Shown here piece by piece: positions 46,058 through 53,893 of a stretch of 64,000 bases of DNA. Under the pieces are notes generated by a model. It was given only the letters and a program-made list of their open reading frames with translations. It was not told the origin of the DNA and did not search any database. The stretch's first letter is position 1. The number at the start of each line of letters is the position of its first letter. The position numbers were made by a program, and so were the translations under genes. Source of the DNA: Rhizobium sp. SL86 (lineage in GTDB: Bacteria > Pseudomonadota > Alphaproteobacteria > Rhizobiales > Rhizobiaceae); the NCBI RefSeq assembly GCF_026672545.1, contig NZ_JAPPRJ010000002.1, forward strand, positions 124,001 to 188,000, read 5' to 3'.

Positions 46058-47572
46058 ATGCAGACCCTGACTGCCGCCGAATTCGACGCCATTGCCGCCC
46101 GTCATCCGACACTGCTCGTGCCCTCGTTCTGGAGCCGTTTTCGTATTCCGGTGATCGCCGGCGGCATGATCCTTTATATGGTCTTCTGCTGGTGGTTTTT
46201 TGCCGTCGGCCAGGTGATGTCCAGTGCCAACTGGGGCATTGCCGGTAACTATCTGGCGGATTGGGTGTCCTACGAGATCCGGCCGGATATCGAGATCGCC
46301 AAGGATGGCGCGATGGCGATCACCTATTCGCGTTTTGATCCGATCGGTCCCAATCCCAATCCGGATTGGATCGACGCAAGACGGGAGACGATCACCCGGA
46401 CAGTGCCTGAGGCAGCCGCTCCGGTACAAACTCCGTCGAGCAAACCGTCCTCCAGTTTCAGCTTCATGGTTCAGCCTGCGCCGCAGGCGGCGGAGCAGAG
46501 TGCGTCTTCGGAAAGCTCTGCACCGAAGACCGTCACGGAGGAGGTGATCGTTGACGCCAAGGTAACTCTCGGCCGGGCAGCGACTGTCGATGTGCGGCCC
46601 GACCGCGTAATTCTGATCCGTGACGGATCGACGGTCACGCTGCGCCTCGACCGGGTGCGGGAGACCGTGACGGTTGACGGTGCAAAGCCGGACTGGGTGG
46701 AGCAGCGTGCCGAGGGCGGCCGCGTGATCGCCTATTTCGGCTGGGCCGGCTGGGTGGATGTCAGTTCCGACCGCGTGCGGATCCGCAACCGCTTCTTTGG
46801 CTGGGCGAACTTCATCTTCGACACCAATTCGGCCTTCTTCGGCATGTCCGCCAGCCATGTGATGAACACGATCATTTCTGGCGAGCGCATCGACCCGTCG
46901 ATGAGCAATCTGGCGCTTGCCTGGAACGACATCCTCTACAATCCCTCCTGGCAGCACCTGGATGTCTGGACCAAGCTGCTACAGACCATCGTCATGGCCT
47001 TTGTCGGCACGCTGTTTGCGATGGTCGTGTCATTCCCCCTGTCCTTCCTGGCTGCCCGCAACATCACGCGCAACCGGCCGGTGAACCAGATCGTAAAGCG
47101 TTTCTTCGACTTCCAGCGCTCTGTCGACATGCTGATCTGGGCGCTCTTTTTTACCCGCGCCTTCGGGCCGGGACCGCTCGCCGGCATTTCCGCCATCTTC
47201 TTCACCGATACCGGAACGCTTGGAAAACTCTATTCCGAGGCCTTGGAAAACATCGACGACAAACAGCGCGAAGGTGTGAAATCCGTCGGCGCGGCACCGA
47301 TCGCTGTCCAACGCTTCGGCGTCCTGCCGCAGGTCCTGCCCGTCTTCGCCTCTCAGGCGCTGTATTTCTGGGAATCGAACACCCGCTCCGCCACCATCAT
47401 CGGTGCCGTCGGTGCCGGCGGTATCGGTCTGAAGTTATGGGAGGCCATGCGCACCAATTCCGACTGGGAAAATGTTGCCTACATGGTCATTCTGATCCTG
47501 ATCGTGGTGTTCATCTTCGATAACATCTCCAACGCGCTGCGCAGCCGTCTGATCGGCCAACGCCAGCATTGA
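46058..47572 (+). CDS. phnE: Phosphonate ABC transporter permease 2, with large insertion
   Basis: 504 residues, much longer than the usual 260-340. One helix (about 30-50) is followed by an extracytoplasmic stretch of about 250 residues including a Pro/Ser/Ala-rich low-complexity segment (about 114-162) and beta-rich repeats (VDVRPDRVILIRDGS, VDVSSDRVRIRNRF). The permease core starts near 307 and ends with the PhnE motif GAVGAGGIGLKLWEAM after an EAA loop (QREGVKSVGAAPI). Rhizobial PhnE2 proteins often have an insertion here; its role is unknown. Confidence 0.9.
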   Translation: MQTLTAAEFDAIAARHPTLLVPSFWSRFRIPVIAGGMILYMVFCWWFFAVGQVMSSANWGIAGNYLADWVSYEIRPDIEIAKDGAMAITYSRFDPIGPNPNPDWIDARRETITRTVPEAAAPVQTPSSKPSSSFSFMVQPAPQAAEQSASSESSAPKTVTEEVIVDAKVTLGRAATVDVRPDRVILIRDGSTVTLRLDRVRETVTVDGAKPDWVEQRAEGGRVIAYFGWAGWVDVSSDRVRIRNRFFGWANFIFDTNSAFFGMSASHVMNTIISGERIDPSMSNLALAWNDILYNPSWQHLDVWTKLLQTIVMAFVGTLFAMVVSFPLSFLAARNITRNRPVNQIVKRFFDFQRSVDMLIWALFFTRAFGPGPLAGISAIFFTDTGTLGKLYSEALENIDDKQREGVKSVGAAPIAVQRFGVLPQVLPVFASQALYFWESNTRSATIIGAVGAGGIGLKLWEAMRTNSDWENVAYMVILILIVVFIFDNISNALRSRLIGQRQH

Positions 47573-47578
47573 CATCTG

Positions 47579-47604
47579 CCACTGACGGACTCATCCGTCA
47601 GTGG
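47579..47604 (+). terminator. Hairpin between phnE2 and phnM
   Basis: CCACTGACGGA and TCCGTCAGTGG form a perfect 11-bp stem with loop CTCA right after the permease stop. Weakly T-rich bases (TCCTCTGATCTTC) follow. It may stabilise the upstream mRNA or cause partial termination. Confidence 0.5.
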
Positions 47605-47656
47605 TCCTCTGATCTTCGGCCCGGCGCTTTGGGTCCCTGCAAGCGGTTCGTTCAAC

Positions 47657-48793
47657 ATGCCCGACATCATCCTCTCCAATGCCCGGATCGTCCTCGACAA
47701 CGACATCATCCAAGGCAGCGTCAAAATCGAAAATGGCCTGATCGCGGATATCAGCGAAGGTTCAAGCCGCGCCGGAGAGGATTTTGAGGGTGACTACCTC
47801 ATTGCCGGTCTGGTCGAATTGCACACCGACCACTTGGAGACCCATTATTCCCCCCGCCCCGGCGTGCGCTGGCATGCTATTTCTGCCATCCAGGCCCATG
47901 ATGCCCAGGTCGCCACTTCCGGCATCACCACGGTTTTCGACTGCCTGCGCATGGGTTCGGACGAAGATGGCGGGTTCCAGAAGGGCGAGATGCGCGCGAT
48001 GGCCGATGCCATCGAGACCGCGCAGAACGAAAACCGTCTTCGGGCCGAACACCTGCTGCATCTGCGCTGCGAGGTGTCCTCTGCCGATGTGCTGGAGCAT
48101 TTTTCCGATTTCGAGGAGGATCCGCGCGTCCGGCTTCTGTCCTTGATGGATCATGCGCCGGGCCAGCGCCAGTTCCAGACAATGGATCAGTACACCCTGT
48201 ACTACAAAACGAAGCGCGGCCTGTCCGACGAGGCGTTCGCTCACTTCGTTGCCCGCCGGCAGGAGGCCTCCGCACTCTACGCCGCTCCGCACCGCGATGC
48301 GCTGGCGCGGATCTGCCATGCACGCGGCATCACGATTGCGAGCCACGACGATGCAACGCTTGATCATGTGGACGAAGCGATCGGTTACGGAATCCGGCTG
48401 GCTGAGTTTCCCACCAGCCTTGACGCCGCGGATGCCTCACACAAGGCCGGCATGAGCGTGTTGATGGGCGCGCCGAATGTGGTGCGCGGCAAATCCCACT
48501 CCGGCAACATTGCCGCCCGCGACCTCGCCGCCCGCGGCGTGCTCGACGTCCTGTCCTCCGACTATGTGCCGCTCAGCCTGCTGCATGCACCCTTCGTGCT
48601 GGCCGACGAGATCGAGGGTATCTCGTTGCCGCAGGCGCTTGCCATGGTGACCTCCACCCCTGCCCGCACCGTGGGCCTCGACGACCGTGGGCGCATTGCC
48701 GAAGGCCTGCGCGCCGACCTCGTGCGCGTCCGCCGTGCCGATGGGGTCCCGGTCGTGCGGTCCGTCTGGCGTCAGGGGCTAAGGGTGGCGTGA
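47657..48793 (+). CDS. phnM: Alpha-D-ribose 1-methylphosphonate 5-triphosphate diphosphatase
   Basis: 378 residues of the amidohydrolase superfamily. The metal motif is ELHTDHLETHYSPRPGVRWH, the PhnM variant of HxH, with ASHDDATLDH and SSDYVPLSLL later. PhnM removes pyrophosphate from the triphosphate intermediate before C-P bond cleavage. It normally works with the C-P lyase core (phnG-L), which is not in this window. Its stop overlaps the phnN start. Confidence 0.93.
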   Translation: MPDIILSNARIVLDNDIIQGSVKIENGLIADISEGSSRAGEDFEGDYLIAGLVELHTDHLETHYSPRPGVRWHAISAIQAHDAQVATSGITTVFDCLRMGSDEDGGFQKGEMRAMADAIETAQNENRLRAEHLLHLRCEVSSADVLEHFSDFEEDPRVRLLSLMDHAPGQRQFQTMDQYTLYYKTKRGLSDEAFAHFVARRQEASALYAAPHRDALARICHARGITIASHDDATLDHVDEAIGYGIRLAEFPTSLDAADASHKAGMSVLMGAPNVVRGKSHSGNIAARDLAARGVLDVLSSDYVPLSLLHAPFVLADEIEGISLPQALAMVTSTPARTVGLDDRGRIAEGLRADLVRVRRADGVPVVRSVWRQGLRVA

Positions 48794-49395
48794 TGGCCGA
48801 CAGCCGGTCGAAACCAGAAGCGAGCTCCGAAGGAACGATGGTCGTCGTTGTCGGTCCGTCCGGTGCCGGCAAGGATACGCTGATCGACTACATTCGAAAG
48901 ATGCTCAGCGGTCGGTCGGAGATTCATTTCGTCAAACGGACGATCACGCGACCGGCGGAAGCGGGCGGCGAAGATCACACGCCGGCAACCGAGGCAGAAT
49001 TTTCGGCTCTGCGGGCCGCGGGCAGCTTTTGTGTCGACTGGCAGGCCCATGGATTACACTACGGCATCCCGTCTGCTGTCTGCGACGTGCTTCGAGGCGG
49101 CGGCCTTGCCATTGCCAATGGATCCCGCTCCGCGCTGCCGCATTTTTCCGCGGCCTTCCCGAACCTTCTTGTCGTTAATATCGTCGCCAAACCCGAGGTG
49201 CTGGCCGAGCGCCTGAAGACCCGCGGGCGGGAAAGTGAGAACGACATCGCAGCCCGATTGCGCCGGAGCGAGGAATTCACCATTCCGCCGGGCTACCGGT
49301 GTGTGACCATCGATAACAGCGGAGATCTGAAGGACGCGGGAGAGGCATTTTTATCGGTGCTGACGGCTATGTCCCTTGAGACCAGCACCAACTGA
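48793..49395 (+). CDS. phnN: Ribose 1,5-bisphosphokinase
   Basis: 200 residues with a guanylate-kinase-like fold: P-loop VVGPSGAGKDTL, then FVKRTITRPAEAGGEDH and HGLHYGIP, standard for PhnN. It phosphorylates ribose 1,5-bisphosphate to PRPP, the last step that recovers the ribose after C-P lyase action. The ATG at 48793 shares a base with the phnM stop (TGATG). Last gene of the phn operon. Confidence 0.93.
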   Translation: MADSRSKPEASSEGTMVVVVGPSGAGKDTLIDYIRKMLSGRSEIHFVKRTITRPAEAGGEDHTPATEAEFSALRAAGSFCVDWQAHGLHYGIPSAVCDVLRGGGLAIANGSRSALPHFSAAFPNLLVVNIVAKPEVLAERLKTRGRESENDIAARLRRSEEFTIPPGYRCVTIDNSGDLKDAGEAFLSVLTAMSLETSTN

Positions 49396-49625
49396 AACAC
49401 AGATCTCGTCTGCGCAGCCTGGCGAGAATCGGCGCCCCACGGAGACGCTCGATTCGGGCATGAGGCTGTCGATTGTGTCTGTCGGCGCGGATTCTGCAGC
49501 ACGCGGCTCCGCCAGTCTGCACGATTCACATGCCGTTCCAGTGTCTTCTTGATCTTCTTTTGCGCGCGCAAGGCTCTGAAAAGGAAGCATAAAGCCGTAA
49601 AAGTGGGCAAGGGCGCGCGCCTGTC

Positions 49626-49642
49626 GTTAACCATGGGTTAAC
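49626..49642. promoter_or_regulatory. Palindrome upstream of repA, candidate RepA/RepB operator
   Basis: GTTAACC-ATG-GGTTAAC is a perfect 7+7 inverted repeat 10 bases before a -35 box. repABC operons are autorepressed by RepA, with RepB, at such upstream sites. Its spacing differs from the parS consensus I remember (GTTN4GCN4AAC). Confidence 0.45.
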
Positions 49643-49652
49643 CAACAAGCGT

Positions 49653-49680
49653 TTGACGGAACAACGGAATCGGGTAATTT
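49653..49680 (+). promoter_or_regulatory. Candidate repABC promoter
   Basis: TTGACG (49653-49658) and TAATTT (49675-49680) are 16 bases apart, 55 bases before the repA ATG and directly after the palindrome. Confidence 0.4.
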
Positions 49681-49735
49681 TGCGCCGACGGTAATTTGAC
49701 AATCCTCTTCGAAAAACCGTCGCGAAAGAAACCCG

Positions 49736-50944
49736 ATGAACGTGCGGTCAAATCCGATGAGCGAATCTTCCGCTGCCAAGATTGGCAGGCAATCACAGTT
49801 GCTGTCTGCCCAGCTTCAGTCTCTGCGCGAGCGGCTCTACGAACCGGACGCGCGAAAGACACTGAAGACCTTTACATCGCGCGAGGCCGCCGGGCTTCTC
49901 GGCATTGCCGAGTCCACTTTACGGCAAATGTCGCTTGATGGCGAAGGCGTCATTCCGGACCGGCAGGACAACGGCCGGCGCATTTATACGCTCGACCAGA
50001 TCAACGAGATCCGCCACCATCTGGCGAAGAAACGTCCGGCCGAAGCGCTGGATTTTCTGCCGCGTCGCCGTGAAGGCGATAAGCTCCAGGTGATCGCGGT
50101 CGCAAACTTCAAGGGCGGTTCCGCCAAGACCACCACCACCATTCATCTCGCGCATTATCTCGCGATTTCAGGCTTGCGCGTGCTCGCGCTCGATCTCGAT
50201 CCGCAGGCTTCTCTGTCGGCCATGTTCGGCTACCAGCCTGAGTTTGACGTGGACGAGAACGAGACGGTTTATGCGGCAATCCGCTATGATGATCGGCGGC
50301 GTCCCATTCGCGAGGTGATCCGGCAGACCTATTTCGCCGGCATCGACCTCATTCCCGCCAATCTGGAATTGATGGAATACGAACATGAGACCCCGCAGGC
50401 GATAGCCGAGGGTCATGGCCGCGGCGACGAGATCTTCTTCCGGCGCCTCGCTTCCGTCATTAATGAAGTCGAAGCGGATTACGACGTCGTTCTGATCGAT
50501 GCTCCGCCGCAGCTTGGTTATCTCACGCTCGGTGCCCTTTGCGCGGCGACAGGGCTACTGATCACCATACATCCGGCGATGATCGACGTTGCCAGCATGA
50601 ACCAGTTCCTCGCCATGATGAGCGATCTGATGCATGTGATCGAGGAACGCGGCGGTGTTCTCCAACACGACTTCATCCGATACGTGATCACCCGTCACAA
50701 CCCGAATGACGGGCCCCAAGTCAACGTGGTCACCCTTCTGCGCTCTTTGTTCAAGGATGACGTGCTCGCACCGGCCGTGGTCGAAACGACCGCCATTGCA
50801 AGCGCCGGCCTGGAGAAAAAAAGCCTTTATGAAATGAGCCGCGGCAGCGTCGGGCGCGATACGCTCAACCGGGCGCTGGAATCGGTCGACGCCGTCAACA
50901 ATGACATTCTTCAACTGATGAAACAGTGCTGGGGTCGCAAATGA
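49736..50944 (+). CDS. repA: Plasmid partitioning ATPase RepA
   Basis: 402 residues; a Met at residue 8 is an alternative start. A winged-helix/MerR-like DNA-binding region (about 40-100: TSREAAGLLGIAESTLRQM) precedes the ParA ATPase: deviant Walker A KGGSAKTTTT from Lys126, switch LDLDPQASLSAMFG, and VVLIDAPPQLGYLTLGAL. RepA segregates the replicon with RepB on parS and represses the operon. Neighbours repB (ATGA overlap) and repC confirm the cassette. It is family-typical in length. Confidence 0.96.
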   Translation: MNVRSNPMSESSAAKIGRQSQLLSAQLQSLRERLYEPDARKTLKTFTSREAAGLLGIAESTLRQMSLDGEGVIPDRQDNGRRIYTLDQINEIRHHLAKKRPAEALDFLPRRREGDKLQVIAVANFKGGSAKTTTTIHLAHYLAISGLRVLALDLDPQASLSAMFGYQPEFDVDENETVYAAIRYDDRRRPIREVIRQTYFAGIDLIPANLELMEYEHETPQAIAEGHGRGDEIFFRRLASVINEVEADYDVVLIDAPPQLGYLTLGALCAATGLLITIHPAMIDVASMNQFLAMMSDLMHVIEERGGVLQHDFIRYVITRHNPNDGPQVNVVTLLRSLFKDDVLAPAVVETTAIASAGLEKKSLYEMSRGSVGRDTLNRALESVDAVNNDILQLMKQCWGRK

Positions 50945-51981
50945 CCAATCCTCGCGACAGAAATCAACGGATGAGAAGCCTGTTTGCCAACGTCAATCCG
51001 GACGATCTGGCAAAACAAGCAACGCCGCTTCCGAGCGACCTCGAAAAACGTCGGGTCGGTTCCGTGGCGGTCAAATCCATGGACCGCGCCTTCGTCTCCA
51101 TTGAAGAGGAGAACAGGCGCCTCCACGAACAATTGATGGGCGCAGAAGCGATCATCGAACTCGACCCGGACAAGATCGAGCCATCCTTCGTGCGCGATCG
51201 CCTGGAGATCGAGGAAAACGAGACATTTGCCGCCTTCGTCGACGGCATTCGTGAGAACGGCCAAAGGCTGCCCATTCTCGTGCGTCCCCTCGCCCACCGT
51301 CCCGGCCACTATCAGGTCGCTTACGGCCATCGCCGTCTGCGCGCCTGCCAGATCCTCCGGCGTCCCGTCAAGGCGCTTGTCCGCGAGTTGACGGATGAAG
51401 AACTCGTCATCTCGCAAGGGATAGAGAACGCCGAACGGCTGAACCTGAGCTTTATCGAGCAGGCCTTCTTCGCCCTCACCCTGAAGGATCAGGGTTATTC
51501 CCGCGAGACGATTTCGGAAGCCCTGGGACGTAAGGAAAAGAAGGGCATTGCCTATATTTCCCATCTGACGAATGTCGCTTCGGCCGTGCCGGAGGATCTC
51601 GTGCGCGCGATCGGCCCGGCTCCGGCTGTCGGTCGCCCCAAATGGGAAAAGCTTGGACTTCTGATCGCCGATCGGCGGCTGAGTAAAAATCAGCAGGACC
51701 GCATCAACGGGGTGAAATCGGGTTCGGCCTGGCAGAACGCCAATAGCGACCAGCGCTTCGATCTCGTTCTGAAGGTGCTTCAGACGCCGGATGCACCGAA
51801 GACCGAGGCAACGGAAGTCGCCCTTGGACACGGTGCGGTGGCAACCGTTCAGTTTTCGGCCAGAGCCACGAAGCTCACCATTCCCGAATCCGCCATTCCC
51901 GGTTTGTCCGAATGGCTTGTTGCGCGTCTACCGGAACTCGCGGCGGAATTCCGTCGCCAGCGACATGAGGCAGATCCATGA
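50941..51981 (+). CDS. repB: Plasmid partitioning protein RepB (ParB family)
   Basis: 346 residues. The ParB/Srx-like region (IEPSFVRDRLEIEENETFAAF, LPILVRPL, YQVAYGHRRLRACQIL) is followed by a helix-turn-helix (LKDQGYSRETISEALGRKEK). It starts with the typical TNPRDRNQRMRSLFANV. RepB binds parS palindromes and stimulates the RepA ATPase. The start overlaps the repA stop. After its end comes the 225-base ctRNA/leader region of repC. Confidence 0.96.
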   Translation: MTNPRDRNQRMRSLFANVNPDDLAKQATPLPSDLEKRRVGSVAVKSMDRAFVSIEEENRRLHEQLMGAEAIIELDPDKIEPSFVRDRLEIEENETFAAFVDGIRENGQRLPILVRPLAHRPGHYQVAYGHRRLRACQILRRPVKALVRELTDEELVISQGIENAERLNLSFIEQAFFALTLKDQGYSRETISEALGRKEKKGIAYISHLTNVASAVPEDLVRAIGPAPAVGRPKWEKLGLLIADRRLSKNQQDRINGVKSGSAWQNANSDQRFDLVLKVLQTPDAPKTEATEVALGHGAVATVQFSARATKLTIPESAIPGLSEWLVARLPELAAEFRRQRHEADP

Positions 51982-51996
51982 GCTAACACATCCATG

Positions 51997-52029
51997 AAAA
52001 AGGGCCTGCCGACGGCAATCGACAGACCC
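51997..52029 (-). terminator. Terminator of the antisense ctRNA
   Basis: On the minus strand a 10-bp stem (52029-52020 with 52011-52002, two G-U pairs) and 8-base loop is followed by TTTTT (52001-51997). This is the standard 3' end of repABC antisense RNAs. Confidence 0.75.
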
Positions 52030-52072
52030 TGATCCATTGTCAACGGAACGAACCGTCAACGTCATTTGTAGC
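51997..52072 (-). ncRNA. Counter-transcribed RNA (incA-type) of the repABC cassette
   Basis: About 75 bases inferred on the minus strand in the repB-repC gap. A promoter lies upstream (TTGATT 52107-52102, 17 bases, TAGAAT 52084-52079) and an intrinsic terminator ends it at 51997. In known repABC plasmids such an RNA pairs with the repC leader and promotes early termination, setting copy number and incompatibility. The exact 5' end is estimated. Confidence 0.75.
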
Positions 52073-52078
52073 AATCTG

Positions 52079-52107
52079 ATTCTAGGACGGTCGGGGTTCA
52101 CAATCAA
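52079..52107 (-). promoter_or_regulatory. ctRNA promoter
   Basis: Minus-strand TTGATT and TAGAAT hexamers with 17-base spacing, the best sigma-70-like promoter in the region, directed away from repC and leading into the ctRNA. Confidence 0.65.
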
Positions 52108-52108
52108 G

Positions 52109-52136
52109 TCTCTGATTCTTCAGAGAGCGTTTTTTT
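52109..52136 (+). terminator. repC leader attenuator
   Basis: TCTCTG (52109-52114) pairs with CAGAGA (52121-52126), followed by GCG and seven T. It lies 71 bases before the repC ATG on the sense strand, so it would stop repC transcription. A direct copy of TCTGATTCT at 52075-52083 could pair with the right arm as an alternative, antiterminating fold. Confidence 0.65.
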
Positions 52137-52206
52137 GTGCCCATCTGCTGGCTTCCCGATAGATATTTCATTGGGGAACGTGGTCTTTCGACTGCGTCGA
52201 TGTCCT

Positions 52207-53475
52207 ATGACTTCTCGAACCACGGTGTCGTCCTTCCGACGCATCACACCGGCAATTGTCGCGAGTGCCCGGCTGGCGCTCAGTGATGAACTGCCGGATA
52301 CCACAAAGGCGGAAGTCGCTCTTCTTCTGAAGAAGGCTGCACCTTCACTCGGCATCCATGGCACAGCTTATCACGTCATGGACATTCTGCTCGGTCTTTC
52401 CCGTATGGAAGACTGGTCCGGCGAAGGCCGCCCCGTCGTTGCGATCTCGAATGCCAAGCTCGCGGAATATACGCAGCGGTCGGAACGCACGGTCATGCGC
52501 TGCATCCGCAAGCTCGTCGAAGTCGGTATTGCCGCCTATCGCGACAGCGCCTCCGGTCGTCGTTTCGTCCAGCGCGATCGTGACGGCATGATCACCGTCG
52601 GCTACGGTATCGACTTCACGCCGGCGCGTGCGCGTCTTTCGGAGCTCAAGATGCGTGTGCAACAGTATCAGGAGCGCCTGGCTGCAGAACTCGCCGCCCG
52701 TCGCGAGATCTCTCGTCTGTCTCGCGCAGTGGCCGATCTGGCACTCGCTTTTCCGACCTATGCCGATGAATGGCAGAGTGAACTTGATACCGCGAGTGAG
52801 ACCATCGATCTTCTTCAAAGGGCCGCCGAACTGCGCATTGTTTATGCCGCAGCCGTGGAAAGGGTCCAGCCGACTTTATCCGGCACAATGGCAGGCGAGG
52901 GTGACATCCGTGTCATCCCTTATACTGATACAAATCATAAAATCATTTTCGAGAGTAACGCGTGCCCCGAGAACCTACCGGCAGAGGAAATGCGGCTTGA
53001 TGAACAGACGGAAGCTTTTGTTGCGACCGAAACGATCGATGTGAGAAGCATGACCGAAACAAGCAATGCCGAGGAAAACAAGCGCTCAGGCCTCGAAGTT
53101 CAGACCGACGTGCTTTCTGCAGTTCCGATTGATCTCATTCACAGGGCCTGCCGCGAGGTGCAGTCGCTGACGGGTACAACGCTTGCCTCCTGGTCTGAAT
53201 TGCGGCGCCAAGAGGGACTTTTGTGCCGGATGGTCGGACTTTCCGACAAGGTGTTCGAGCGCGGTCGACAGAGGGTCGGACCGCATGCCGCTGCAGCGAT
53301 CCTTGCGACCGTCGTCGAAAAATCAGCGCGCGATCCGGATGATATTCTGAAACCGGAAGCCTATTTCCTGGCCATGCTGGACCGGGCGGTGGAAGGTAAA
53401 CTCAATCTCGATCGAAGCCTCTATGGTCTGGCATCGCATTCCAGGCCGGAGCGAGGGCAGCCGTTACAACTGTAA
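52207..53475 (+). CDS. repC: Replication initiator RepC
   Basis: 422 residues from the ATG at 52207; an open frame reaches 52135 but crosses the attenuator. The N-terminal domain has GTAYHVMDILLGLSR, ISNAKLAEYTQRSERTVMRCIRKLVEVG (helix-turn-helix) and RDRDGMITVGYGIDFTP, characteristic of RepC. A coiled region (about 140-200) and a variable acidic linker (about 235-310) lead to a C-terminal domain (HAAAAILATVVEKSA, KPEAYFLAMLDRA). RepC initiates replication from an origin inside its own gene, usually an AT-rich stretch near the middle; 52920-52960 here is AT-rich. Confidence 0.95.
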   Translation: MTSRTTVSSFRRITPAIVASARLALSDELPDTTKAEVALLLKKAAPSLGIHGTAYHVMDILLGLSRMEDWSGEGRPVVAISNAKLAEYTQRSERTVMRCIRKLVEVGIAAYRDSASGRRFVQRDRDGMITVGYGIDFTPARARLSELKMRVQQYQERLAAELAARREISRLSRAVADLALAFPTYADEWQSELDTASETIDLLQRAAELRIVYAAAVERVQPTLSGTMAGEGDIRVIPYTDTNHKIIFESNACPENLPAEEMRLDEQTEAFVATETIDVRSMTETSNAEENKRSGLEVQTDVLSAVPIDLIHRACREVQSLTGTTLASWSELRRQEGLLCRMVGLSDKVFERGRQRVGPHAAAAILATVVEKSARDPDDILKPEAYFLAMLDRAVEGKLNLDRSLYGLASHSRPERGQPLQL

Positions 53476-53558
53476 CTCCCTCGGCAGTGAAGCGATCGAT
53501 TCTGCTCTGACCATTCACAGGCGGAGCGCTCCATGAGCGGAGTTACAGTTGTAACTCC
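53463..53558. other. Candidate parS sites after repC
   Basis: GTTACAACTGTAACTCC (53463-53479, overlapping the repC stop) and its inverse within a 20-base palindrome (53539-53558) form two inverted copies 59 bases apart. The GTT/AAC ends recall RepB sites, though the 8-base spacing is 2 shorter than the consensus I know. A further small palindrome GGAGCGCTCC lies at 53523-53532. Confidence 0.5.
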
Positions 53559-53893
53559 GGACCAAGCAGCCTGCGCATTTGCATGGTCGATCGAGTGGAG
53601 AACACATAGGAACGCCAGGAGATACATGACGTATGGATCGCGGCTAAGCATTTTGGAGCCTCAAGAAAAGCCTGGTTTTAGGCCGGAAAATCGCATTAGA
53701 CGATGACGTCGCCCTTCACCTATGCTATATAGAGTAGTGCGGATGGCCGATGATGTTGAACAGTCAAGGAAGCACTTCTCCTGACGATTCATCCGCCAAA
53801 CCGCTCTCCCAATGCATCAAAATGAACCCTACCATGTGGCGGACACTAACGCCTTGCTAGTGTCCGGATCGTGAATCAGCTAGTGATTCACCA
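53476..53893. other. Intergenic region repC to DUF1612 gene
   Basis: 418 bases with no supported gene. It holds the candidate parS pair on the left, an AT-rich patch (TATGCTATATAG near 53721-53732) that could be a promoter -10, and two inverted repeats immediately before the next start codon. Confidence 0.5.
53841..53891. promoter_or_regulatory. Two adjacent inverted repeats before the DUF1612 gene
   Basis: GGACACTA/TAGTGTCC (53841-53848, 53858-53865) and GTGAATCA/TGATTCAC (53871-53878, 53884-53891) are perfect 8-base inverted repeats. Both contain GCTAGTG in the same orientation. The second ends 2 bases before the ATG, where a bound repressor or an mRNA hairpin would block translation. Confidence 0.5.

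Larger units (their letters stand above)
49396..49735. other. Intergenic region upstream of repA
   Basis: 340 bases between phnN and repA with no supported gene. It holds a GTTAACC palindrome (49626-49642) and a candidate promoter (49653-49680), both sensible parts of a repABC control region. Confidence 0.5.

Noticed and set aside
49396..49735. Possible small gene upstream of repA
   Set aside because: Open frames here lack a ribosome site and recognisable product; the region is better explained as control DNA.
53421..53651. 76-residue minus-strand frame after repC
   Set aside because: No ribosome site; it spans the palindromes and the repC end and has no similarity I recognise.
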